Source: JABFXX01 sp964419605 (GTDB lineage Bacteria; Myxococcota_A; Polyangia; Haliangiales; Haliangiaceae). From it: a stretch of 64,000 nt of DNA. Location of the stretch: assembly GCA_964419605.1 (NCBI GenBank), contig CAYQQM010000001.1, positions 70,330 to 134,329 on the forward strand. The letters are read 5' to 3'. The translations under genes were made by a program, and so were the position numbers. Below, one piece after another: positions 17,298 to 24,280 of the stretch. Numbering within the stretch: the first letter of the stretch is position 1; each line of letters starts with the position of its first letter. Below the pieces are notes generated by a model. It worked only from the letters and a program-made list of their open reading frames with translations. It was not told the origin of the DNA and searched no databases.

Positions 17298-18448
17298 GTT
17301 GGCCCCCCTAGAACTACAAGGGCGCGCTCGGTGAGGCGACAGCTTGCACACTGAAGCCTCAGTTCAGGTTCGGCGGCTACCGGAAGTGCGTGTGTGGGCA
17401 CGGCGCGACGGGTCGGCGTGCGGCCCAACAAATCGAGCAATGAGCCGTCGCGAACATTGCCAAGCACCGCAGCGCGCTGAAAGATACAGGGCACGACATC
17501 GCCGGTATACGTGACACATAGCTTTCCGCGGCGCGAGGCCATCGGTCCCGCTCCGGTGTGCGTGCTACCCGCGGGGTCGCGCATCGCCAGCGCTACCGCC
17601 CTACCCGCCTCGGCTACGGCCTCACCCCGGCCCACCGAGTAAGCTCGCGTCCAGTCGACCTGTTTCACACCGCGTGCATGCAGGTCATCGACGAGGTCCT
17701 GGATGCCGGTCTGTTGGTCGATGACGATGATCGAAACGCGAAGCTCGAGCCCGGACCCGACCACGCGATCGATCGCCGCGAGGGTTCGGCGCTGGCTTCC
17801 CGGGGTGCGCGTGATTCGGTCGTGCTCGTTGGCATCGATCGAGTACATCGAAAACGCAAACGCGGGGCGGGCCGGGGCAAGCTGCGCGAGCAGGTCGCCA
17901 TGCAGCGCCAAACCGTTGGTGTAGATCTCTAGGTGCGGAATGCCGCGCGCTCGGGCATGTGCCACAGCGTCGGGCAGAAAATCGCACAACAGCGGATCGC
18001 CACCGGTGAACTGGATGCGGCGAAACCCCAGGTCCACGGCTTGGTCGATCACAGACAATGCGGTGGTGCGCTCGAGGGCCGCCTCAACCGAAGGGGCTGA
18101 GTCCGCATAACAGTGCACGCACCGCTCATTGCACCGACCGATGAGCTCGAGAAACAGCGTGTCAAAGCCATCCAGCCGAACCACGTCGAGCCGTGTCAGA
18201 GGTACCGAGGGCGTTGCGAGCCAGTCGGTCAGCTCTCCGAGCGCAGCGTGGGCGGGTGCCCATCGCGTTAGGGTCGAGGTTGGCGCTGCCTGTGCGAGCG
18301 ATGCTTCGATCTCGGCGCAAATCGGCCCCTCGACGACCGCGCGCTGCCCCGCCTGGTTGATGAGCACGAACGCGCCCTGTCGACGCGCGACCAGCCCGCC
18401 CGCTTCAGGAAAAGCCCGACCCAACGCGACGGCGGCCAGAGCGTGCAT
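17294..18448 (-). CDS. Radical SAM peptide-modifying enzyme with twitch/SPASM-like C-terminus
   Basis: 384 residues. The cluster-binding CNERCVHC (Cys 106, 110, 113) follows FDTLFLELIGR, then FTGGDPLL gives the GGDP SAM motif. The C-terminal ~90 residues hold four more Cys (C-x9-C before IF, and CASC), enough for one auxiliary iron-sulfur cluster as in twitch/SPASM peptide modifiers. Residues 1-90 form an extra N-terminal region without radical SAM motifs. It likely installs thioether or carbon cross-links on the neighbouring Cys-rich precursor. The start overlaps the precursor stop (TAATG) and the stop overlaps pqqD (ATGA). Confidence 0.8.
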   Translation of the reverse strand: MHALAAVALGRAFPEAGGLVARRQGAFVLINQAGQRAVVEGPICAEIEASLAQAAPTSTLTRWAPAHAALGELTDWLATPSVPLTRLDVVRLDGFDTLFLELIGRCNERCVHCYADSAPSVEAALERTTALSVIDQAVDLGFRRIQFTGGDPLLCDFLPDAVAHARARGIPHLEIYTNGLALHGDLLAQLAPARPAFAFSMYSIDANEHDRITRTPGSQRRTLAAIDRVVGSGLELRVSIIVIDQQTGIQDLVDDLHARGVKQVDWTRAYSVGRGEAVAEAGRAVALAMRDPAGSTHTGAGPMASRRGKLCVTYTGDVVPCIFQRAAVLGNVRDGSLLDLLGRTPTRRAVPTHALPVAAEPELRLQCASCRLTERALVVLGGPT

Positions 18449-18672
18449 TACCTCACCGGCGGGCAGCCTATAACGGGGGGACAGTTGTCAGGTACGCAGC
18501 CACTAGGACGACAGCCGCCGTTGGGCACGCAAGATCCTGCCGGCTGGCACCCCGCCTGCTCCAGCGTGATCACGCCAATTACCATCGGCGGAACGTACTT
18601 CGCCATCCGCAGGAGACGTCGTCGCCCTGGGTTCGCAAGCTCTGCACTCGAATCCTCGTTGTCGTGGGACAT
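18448..18672 (-). CDS. Candidate RiPP precursor peptide with six C-x-P repeats
   Basis: 74 residues from ATG 18672; in-frame upstream starts exist but give no leader-like sequence. The N-terminal half is charged (SHDNEDSSAEL), then GRRRLLRMAKYVPPMV carries Y-x2-P, the motif used by lasso-type leaders to bind RRE proteins. The C-terminal 33 residues hold six Cys (42, 48, 54, 59, 64, 70), every one followed by x-Pro, spaced 5-6 residues apart in Gly/Ser/Asn-rich sequence. No Gly-Gly cleavage site is evident. The TAATG overlap with the radical SAM gene ties them together. Confidence 0.7.
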   Translation of the reverse strand: MSHDNEDSSAELANPGRRRLLRMAKYVPPMVIGVITLEQAGCQPAGSCVPNGGCRPSGCVPDNCPPVIGCPPVR

Positions 18673-18734
18673 GATCGCGTCTTGCGCTGGGTAGCGCCGA
18701 AAACGTCTCATGAAGGGAGCGCCCGCCGCAACCC

Positions 18735-18780
18735 ATGTCAGTGGTTTTGAGCGGTGCGCGCCGCCGATCACTCTCGCTGC
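18735..18780. repeat. Dispersed intergenic repeat, copy 1
   Basis: ATGTCAGTGGTTTTGAGCGG matches 42799-42818 with two mismatches, and the following GCCGATC..TC.CTCGC region also aligns with gaps over about 25 bp. It lies in the upstream region of the RiPP operon, between its precursor and the ATPase gene. No function is evident. Confidence 0.35.
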
Positions 18781-18829
18781 GGACTGCCCTGCTTTGGCGG
18801 CGCCCAAGCGCTGGGCTTGGCATGTTTCG

Positions 18830-20818
18830 TCATTCCGTTGCGCGCCGCACAATCGCCCGCAGGCGGCGGAAATAGTGGTGAGCTGCAGCCTGACCGAGGC
18901 CCCGGCTCACTGAAATCCACTCGCGCAATGCGGTTGCAGGTTCGAACGCCGCACCAGCCCGTGTTCGCGCCGCATCGTCTGGAGTAACCGCCACGCCGTT
19001 CGCACGCGCCGAGTCGGGAAGCGCGACGGCCGCGCCGCCAGTCGTACGCGCCGCATCCTTTTGAGCCGGTGACGTGGCGGTGTCATTGGGCGCGGTGCTT
19101 CGCGGCACATCCGATAACCATCGAGTAACAGACGCGACCGCGATCCACTCCGCTGGCATGCGGGTACGCTCGATCTCCGCCCGGATATCCTTCAGTGCGA
19201 AGGGTGTATTGGCGGCCGAATCCCGCAGTTTACCGGCTCGGGCTTGGCTCAGCACACGGGCGAGCGTGAGGCACGCCACGGTCTCGGCGCGATCGAGCCA
19301 TAACCAGCGCGCGTTCGGCATGCTTTCAAACGCGGAGCGACGCTCCTGCACTGCCGTCCACGTGCGCGGCAGCTCGAAGCGCTGCTCGCGGATGATCACG
19401 ACCTTGCTCGTGCGCGCCAGGTCGACCGCTCGCGCGAGCACCGAAGCGACGGAAGCATGATGAAGCGACGTTAGATAAACCGCCTCCAGTTCGTGCCCCG
19501 GCGCCTTAACCGTGGTGATCAACCGATCGCGCTCCGTGCGCGTCGACACGTCGAGCCTATGCACGAACGACAGCGCACTCGCGATCCCTTCGGCCAGCTC
19601 GGCGGCATCGAACGGAGTGCCGGCGCGCTCTTTGTCGCTGAACTCCCGTTCGACCTTAGCGGTCTCTCCATCCCACCCGTCCGGGTCTTCGATCCATCTC
19701 CGCACTCCCTTGTCGGGAGCGCTACGCACCTCGGTGGAGCTGGGGCTCTCGAGCCGACCTGCCGCTGCGGGTACAAGCACTGCGTTGCCCTCGAAACCGC
19801 GAAGTAATGCGGCGAGTAGGAGACGCGGCGTCATTCCGGGCTCCGCGATCAGGGCTTTGACATCGGCCTTTGCGAGCGGACTCGGGAACCGCTGGTTTCG
19901 ACCGTCGCCGTTTGCGCGCGCGATCCTCTCATGCCACGCGCGCAGCAATAGCTCCCGTTCGCTGGGATTGGGCGCGTCGAGCAGCAGCGTCTCATGCGCC
20001 ACGCGCGACTTTTGCGGCAGACTCAACCGCGGGGCGATGAATTGCATCCACTCACTGGTGAGGGCCAGCTGCACAATCGTTAGAGCTGGCAATGTATCGA
20101 CCATTTCGCTGACGAGATTGCCGTAGCTCAGAACGCGCGCGTCGTTATCTCCTGCTAGATTTTCGAGCTGGTCGAATGTGAGAACCAGAGGCGCCACCGG
20201 CGCAGCCATCACCGCCAGTAGGCGCAGGACGTGAAGGACGTCGCGCTCCGACAGCGGCACGCCTGTATCCCCCGAGCGCGGCTCTCGCCCTGAGAGCCAG
20301 GCGAGCTCTTTCCACCGCGCAGCCGAGTCCAGAATGCCAAGGCCCAAGATCGCACTCGCCAAATGCGACGCCGGCGCCGCTTCGGGGACCATGGCGAGAA
20401 GCCTGGCAGTGGCGCGTTCGACCACCGCGGCGTCTCTCGGGGTGTTCTCCAGCCAGTGTGCGGCAAACAGGTCGAGATGGGTAGCGCTTCCACCGTCGAC
20501 CGGAAGGCACAGTTGATCGACGACACCGGCGAGGACATCCCGCAGCGACAATCCAACCCCGAAATAGGGTCGGAGCAAAATCAACGTGGCGCGGGAGGAC
20601 GCGCGGTGTCGCATGCGGGCGAATAGATGGGTTTTGCCGCCGCCGGCTGGGCCGAGTACGGCGACCGCTTTCGATGGCGCCAACGTGCCGCGGCCAGCGA
20701 GCTGCCTGACTTCGTCGAGGCGCTCGAGGATTGGAGTGGAGATATGCGAATTTAGCGCCTCGACGTCGAGAAATTCTTCTGCAAATGGCGCTGTATGCAG
20801 GCCGATCGGAGTTCGCAT
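18830..20818 (-). CDS. Large P-loop ATPase (AAA/STAND-like), unknown function
   Basis: 662 residues. Walker A is VAVLGPAGGGKTHLFARM (about 48-65); Walker B is APLVLTFDQLENL with DQ-E rather than DE, as in STAND or ORC-like ATPases. The N-terminus (FAEEFLDVEALNSHI) looks like a recruitment segment and the last ~200 residues include an Ala-rich, low-complexity region before a helical end. No sensor or effector domain was recognised. The start lies 2 nt after the stop of the 280-residue HTH-like protein, so the two form an operon. A DNA-transaction or defence role is possible but unproven. Confidence 0.6.
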   Translation of the reverse strand: MRTPIGLHTAPFAEEFLDVEALNSHISTPILERLDEVRQLAGRGTLAPSKAVAVLGPAGGGKTHLFARMRHRASSRATLILLRPYFGVGLSLRDVLAGVVDQLCLPVDGGSATHLDLFAAHWLENTPRDAAVVERATARLLAMVPEAAPASHLASAILGLGILDSAARWKELAWLSGREPRSGDTGVPLSERDVLHVLRLLAVMAAPVAPLVLTFDQLENLAGDNDARVLSYGNLVSEMVDTLPALTIVQLALTSEWMQFIAPRLSLPQKSRVAHETLLLDAPNPSERELLLRAWHERIARANGDGRNQRFPSPLAKADVKALIAEPGMTPRLLLAALLRGFEGNAVLVPAAAGRLESPSSTEVRSAPDKGVRRWIEDPDGWDGETAKVEREFSDKERAGTPFDAAELAEGIASALSFVHRLDVSTRTERDRLITTVKAPGHELEAVYLTSLHHASVASVLARAVDLARTSKVVIIREQRFELPRTWTAVQERRSAFESMPNARWLWLDRAETVACLTLARVLSQARAGKLRDSAANTPFALKDIRAEIERTRMPAEWIAVASVTRWLSDVPRSTAPNDTATSPAQKDAARTTGGAAVALPDSARANGVAVTPDDAARTRAGAAFEPATALREWISVSRGLGQAAAHHYFRRLRAIVRRATE

Positions 20819-20819
20819 A

Positions 20820-21662
20820 TCAGTTCATTCCTTTCGATCCGCGACCAACAATCCACGACAGGCGCGTTCCCATGGGGCCCACTGGGCACCACTCCGCATC
20901 TTCGCCCGACAAGCGCCCCATGCCGCTTTCAGGTTCTAGAGCAATCGCGCCCCGCGCCGCCGCGGCAAGAAGCGCGCGCTTGCCGGCTTCTGCGCTCGCC
21001 CCCACGGAACGGAGCAGGTCTGGAACGTGGATCGGGTGGTGATCTGCGCGAAGCCGCCGTCGGATTTCTCGGTCGATTACTTCATCGATTACTTCGGCCC
21101 GTTCGGCCCGTTCGGCCCGTTCCGGGCTCGTCAGCGTAGCCGTGTGATCTTCGATGGAACTCGTCCAACGCGCCAGCTGCGCGGCGATGTCTTCACAAAG
21201 CACGCCACAGCCTCCCCCCTTGCCGCGGGCGCGGCGAACCAGGCGCTGTGCCTGGGTCAGGCGACGCAAAAGCTCGTCGAGGTCGCGAGCAATGCGACCC
21301 TCGCTCGACGAGCGGACAAACCCGATTCCCCCCTCGCGCATGACGACAACGAGCTCGCGGCGAGCGACGAGACGCTGCACCGCTTCCTTTACCTCTCGGG
21401 CGGTTGCCCCCGAAATCCGCTTCTCGATCGCCTTGCTCGGAACAAATCCCTGGTCGGCGAGCCGAAGCAGTTGCTCCTCGAGAGGCCGCCGAATGGTCGA
21501 TCCCACTTCGTAACCACGCGCCGTTAGCCCTGGCATCAGCGCCGACAGATGGCGTCGAAGCGATGTCCATTCGCGACGTGGAACCGACCCGCTCTGTTGC
21601 ACCAGCTGATCGACGCGAAGCAACAAGGCGTCGACATCCACTGGCGTTTTCGCGCGAGCCAT
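20820..21662 (-). CDS. Winged-helix-like partner of the ATPase, unknown function
   Basis: 280 residues, helical and basic. Two regions look like winged-helix domains: ARGYEVGSTIRRPLEEQLLRL to about residue 115, and IDREIRRRLRADHHPIHVPDLL near 215-235. In between sits an in-frame 9-bp tandem repeat giving ERAERAERA. Family not recognised. It is the first gene of a two-gene operon with the ATPase and is divergent from the Uma2 gene. A DNA-binding adaptor for the ATPase is a reasonable guess from layout. Confidence 0.5.
   Translation of the reverse strand: MARAKTPVDVDALLLRVDQLVQQSGSVPRREWTSLRRHLSALMPGLTARGYEVGSTIRRPLEEQLLRLADQGFVPSKAIEKRISGATAREVKEAVQRLVARRELVVVMREGGIGFVRSSSEGRIARDLDELLRRLTQAQRLVRRARGKGGGCGVLCEDIAAQLARWTSSIEDHTATLTSPERAERAERAEVIDEVIDREIRRRLRADHHPIHVPDLLRSVGASAEAGKRALLAAAARGAIALEPESGMGRLSGEDAEWCPVGPMGTRLSWIVGRGSKGMN
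21093..21119. repeat. 9-bp tandem repeat, three copies (TTCGGCCCG)
   Basis: Three perfect copies inside the HTH-like gene encode Glu-Arg-Ala repeats on the minus strand. The codon-sized period keeps the frame open, as in the other 9-bp arrays at 22715 and 52261. Confidence 0.8.
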
Positions 21663-21807
21663 GCGCGCGACTATAGCTCATGCCAAGCGAGCCGCGGTTC
21701 GGTCGCTCTGCGCGCGCGAACGGCCTGATCCAGGCTGCCGTTCGAGGGCCCTTACGGAAGACAGTCGATACTGAACGCATTGCCAGCTCCACCCGCGAAG
21801 CCCGTGC

Positions 21808-21813
21808 TATATT
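21808..21813 (+). promoter_or_regulatory. -10 element TATATT before the Uma2 gene
   Basis: TATATT ends nine bases before the ATG at 21823, leaving room for only a 2-3 nt leader. A TTGCCA at 21780-21785 is 22 bp upstream, too far for a standard -35. No Shine-Dalgarno sequence is visible, so initiation is probably near-leaderless. Confidence 0.35.
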
Positions 21814-21822
21814 GGTTTTGTC

Positions 21823-22395
21823 ATGGTCGTCGCCACTCCGCGCCATCGCTATACCTACGCGGAATATTTGGCGTTGGAAGCCGAGAGCCCGACAAGGCAC
21901 GAGTACTTCGACGGCGAAATTTACGCCATGGCGGGCGGCACTCCTGATCACGCGGCAATCGCAGCTACCCTGCTCCGACTGCTCGGGAACATCCTTCCGC
22001 CAACGTGTCAAGCGTTCACTTCCGACCTGCGCGTGCGCATCGAGTCCACCGGGCTGACCACGTACCCGGACGCGGCCGTGGTCTGCGGAAAGAGCAATCG
22101 CGCCGAATTGGATAGCCTTGCGGTGACAAATCCGGTTCTTCTCGCCGAGGTCACGAGTCCATCCACCGAGAGCTACGATCGCAACGAAAAGCTGCAGCAC
22201 TATCAAACCATCGCAACACTTCGCGAAGTGCTCATCGTCGCGCACGACCGACCTCACGTGACGCATTGGGTGCGGACGGGAACCGGAGGATGGGAGACGC
22301 GTGAATACACCAGCGGAGAATCGGTCTCTCTGCGCTGCGTTCCAGGCCATCTCTCGATCGATGACCTCTACCGACGCCCGCTTGAAGACGGGTAG
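21823..22395 (+). CDS. Uma2-family (DUF820) PD-(D/E)XK nuclease-fold protein
   Basis: 190 residues, the usual family length. Motifs in order: YTYAEYLALEAESPTRHEYFDGEIYAM with the conserved HEYFDGE; the core SDLRVRIESTGLTTYPDAAVV with its catalytic PD; and LLAEVTSPSTESYDRNEKLQHY carrying the E-V and K positions of the nuclease site. All residues needed for a metal-dependent nuclease are present. These proteins are widespread, often in multiple copies, and their biological role is unsettled. The gene is isolated, divergent from the ATPase pair and convergent with the biotin carrier gene. Confidence 0.8.
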   Translation: MVVATPRHRYTYAEYLALEAESPTRHEYFDGEIYAMAGGTPDHAAIAATLLRLLGNILPPTCQAFTSDLRVRIESTGLTTYPDAAVVCGKSNRAELDSLAVTNPVLLAEVTSPSTESYDRNEKLQHYQTIATLREVLIVAHDRPHVTHWVRTGTGGWETREYTSGESVSLRCVPGHLSIDDLYRRPLEDG

Positions 22396-22956
22396 TTATG
22401 CGAGATCCACCAGTGGATCGCCTCGCTCAACCGACTTCCCGACTGCCGTGTGGATAGCGGTTACCGTACCACCGCGCTCGCACATGAGCTCATTTTCCAT
22501 TTTCATTGCCTCAATTGCGATGACGGGCGCGTGCGCGGGCACGGAATCGCCGATGGCAACCAGTACCTTGACGATCTTCCCTGCAATAGGCGCGCGCAAT
22601 CGTTCGGCGCCAAGGGTTGGAGTGCTTTGTGCTCCGGGTTGATCCGCGGGTCTGCGTCGTAGCGCGTCTTCGACCGCGATCGATACTTCGGCTGAGCCTA
22701 TCGTTGCGATCACCGAGGCAGGCGAGGCAGGCGAGGCAGGCGACGCCGGGACACCGCCGCGCCGCTCTACGTCGATGAGTATGCTCCGCTGATCGATCAG
22801 GATCGACCAGGTTCCGGGTCGAACTTCGTTCGCATCGACCTCGTAAACGCGATCGTCGATCGAAATCCGAACGCGCCCATTGGGCAAAGGTCCTTCGACC
22901 ACAACGGCACGTTCCCTACCATCGTGGCCTGGCGTCACGACCAGCTGGCGCTTCAT
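22396..22956 (-). CDS. Biotinyl (biotin carboxyl carrier) domain protein
   Basis: 186 residues. The C-terminal ~75 form a biotinyl domain: RLRAPIAGKIVKVLVAIGD then VIAIEAMKMENEL, where the Lys of AMKM is biotinylated. The N-terminal ~70 residues resemble the BT-like beta domain of acyl-CoA carboxylase alpha subunits. A Pro/Ala/Ser repeat from a 9-bp tandem array links the parts. It would carry CO2 between a biotin carboxylase and a carboxyltransferase, neither of which lies in this window. The start overlaps the CoA-transferase B stop (ATGA), making it last in the six-gene operon. Confidence 0.8.
   Translation of the reverse strand: MKRQLVVTPGHDGRERAVVVEGPLPNGRVRISIDDRVYEVDANEVRPGTWSILIDQRSILIDVERRGGVPASPASPASPASVIATIGSAEVSIAVEDALRRRPADQPGAQSTPTLGAERLRAPIAGKIVKVLVAIGDSVPAHAPVIAIEAMKMENELMCERGGTVTAIHTAVGKSVERGDPLVDLA
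22715..22741. repeat. 9-bp tandem repeat, three copies (GAGGCAGGC)
   Basis: Three perfect units inside the biotin carrier gene encode an Ala-Ser-Pro linker on the minus strand. The location between domains suggests a length-tolerant linker. Confidence 0.8.
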
Positions 22957-23534
22957 GGAACCTGCTCCACGACCCGGAACCCGCTGCCAATCGGCTCGAA
23001 TACTCCGCGGTCAGTAATAACCAGCGAAACCACTCCGGCGGCGGTCAACGGATAGGTGCAGCGCGGAACCAGTTTGTCTTCCCCGGTCTTGGTCACATGC
23101 TGCATCATGACAATTAGCCGGCGACACCCGCTGGCGAGGTCCATCGCGCCCCCAATGCCAATGGTCTTGCCGCCTGGAATCGCCCAGTTTGCGAGGTCGC
23201 CGCTCGCTGAGACTTGCATCGCTCCCATGATCGCCAGATCGATGTGTCCGCCTCGGATCATCGCAAACGACGCCGCAGAGTCAAAGGTCGATCCGCCTGG
23301 GAGAACCGTTACTGTTTGTTTGCCAGCGTTGATCAGCCTGGGGTCTTCATCGCCATCGAATGGAAATGGCCCCATTCCAAGCAAGCCATTCTCCGAATGC
23401 AGCCACGCGTGACCGTCGGGCAGGTGATCAGCGACCAGGGTCGGCAATCCGATGCCGAGATTGACGATGGATCCTGCGGGAATCTCCTTCGCCGCGCGGC
23501 GAGCCATGTCGGCGGTCGACCATGCTCGAGTCAT
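22953..23534 (-). CDS. 3-oxoacid CoA-transferase subunit B
   Basis: 193 residues, slightly short for the family. The catalytic-Glu motif is HSENGLLGMGPFP near residue 47, preceded by VNLGIGLPTLVADHLP; the GGHIDLAIMGAMQVSASGDLANW block is also typical of the beta subunit. With subunit A it moves CoA from an acyl-CoA such as succinyl- or acetyl-CoA to a 3-oxo or other short acid through a glutamyl-CoA thioester. It overlaps subunit A and the biotin carrier genes by 4 nt each. In this operon the likely acceptor is a keto acid derived from an acylated amino acid. Confidence 0.85.
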   Translation of the reverse strand: MTRAWSTADMARRAAKEIPAGSIVNLGIGLPTLVADHLPDGHAWLHSENGLLGMGPFPFDGDEDPRLINAGKQTVTVLPGGSTFDSAASFAMIRGGHIDLAIMGAMQVSASGDLANWAIPGGKTIGIGGAMDLASGCRRLIVMMQHVTKTGEDKLVPRCTYPLTAAGVVSLVITDRGVFEPIGSGFRVVEQVP

Positions 23535-24280
23535 TGCGCGTCCTCGCCGTGGGGAGTTCCAGTCGCACCCGGGCGCTGCCTCACGGTCTTGTATTCAAAG
23601 GCGTCTTCGTGCTCAGGGACATGGACAATCTTATGTACGTAGATGCCCGGCAGGTGGACGTCGTCCGGCGCAATGTCGCCGTTTTCGACCAGCACATCGC
23701 ATTCCACGATGGACAGCTTGGCCGCAGTTGCGGCGACTGGATTAAAATTTCGCGCCGTGCGCCAAAATCGCAGGTTGCCGAATCGGTCGCTCGTGTGAGC
23801 TCGTACCAGAGCCACATCGCCGGGTAGTGCACGCTCCAATAGGTAACGCCGTCCGTCGATTTCGCGTACCTCCTTGCCCTGCTCCACGACCGTGCCCACG
23901 CCAGTCGCTGTAAAAAACGCCGGAATGCCAGCTCCTGCTGCCCGCATGCGTTCGGCAAGGGTTCCCTGCGGAACGACTTCCACCTCGACCTCCCCGGAGG
24001 CCATGCGCGCGTGCAGATCATCGTTGTTGCCGATGTAGCTGCAGATAACTTTCTTCACGATTCCGGCTTTCAACCACGCAGCTAGGCCTTTTCCAAGATT
24101 CCCCGCGTTGTTGGAAACCAACGTCAAATCGCGAACGCCGCGATCGACCACGCCGCGTATCAACGCTTCTGGATTTCCCGAAAGCCCAAAGCCTCCCACC
24201 AAAATCGTCATACCGTCGCGCAGCGACATCAACGCATCGGCAACCGATGCTTCCACTTTGGATGCGTGTCTGCCGATCAT
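23531..24280 (-). CDS. 3-oxoacid CoA-transferase subunit A
   Basis: 249 residues. The N-terminus carries the CoA-binding glycine motif: LRDGMTILVGGFGLSGNPEALI, followed by LTLVSNNAGNLGKGLAAWL, characteristic of alpha subunits. It lacks the catalytic Glu, which sits in subunit B. The C-terminal ~20 residues (RPGATGTPHGEDAQ) exceed the usual family end. It starts inside the aminotransferase stop (ATGA). Corresponds in position and family to YodS of the Bacillus yod operon. Confidence 0.85.
   Translation of the reverse strand: MIGRHASKVEASVADALMSLRDGMTILVGGFGLSGNPEALIRGVVDRGVRDLTLVSNNAGNLGKGLAAWLKAGIVKKVICSYIGNNDDLHARMASGEVEVEVVPQGTLAERMRAAGAGIPAFFTATGVGTVVEQGKEVREIDGRRYLLERALPGDVALVRAHTSDRFGNLRFWRTARNFNPVAATAAKLSIVECDVLVENGDIAPDDVHLPGIYVHKIVHVPEHEDAFEYKTVRQRPGATGTPHGEDAQ

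Noticed and set aside
18448..18672. Precursor peptide interpreted as an ordinary lipoprotein
   Set aside because: The RRxLL and LEQAGC segments resemble a signal, but the hydrophobic core is short, the -3 residue of the lipobox is unfavourable, and coupling to radical SAM and PqqD genes fits a RiPP better. It cannot be excluded completely.
18673..18852. Longer version of the precursor peptide starting at 18852
   Set aside because: The added 60 residues are not leader-like, cross the dispersed repeat and lack start signals; ATG 18672 gives an acidic N-terminus and clean YxxP leader.
18940..18960. tRNA-like GGTTCGAA sequence
   Set aside because: It lies inside the ATPase coding sequence and no cloverleaf can be built around it; a similar string in the pseudokinase gene was rejected for the same reason.
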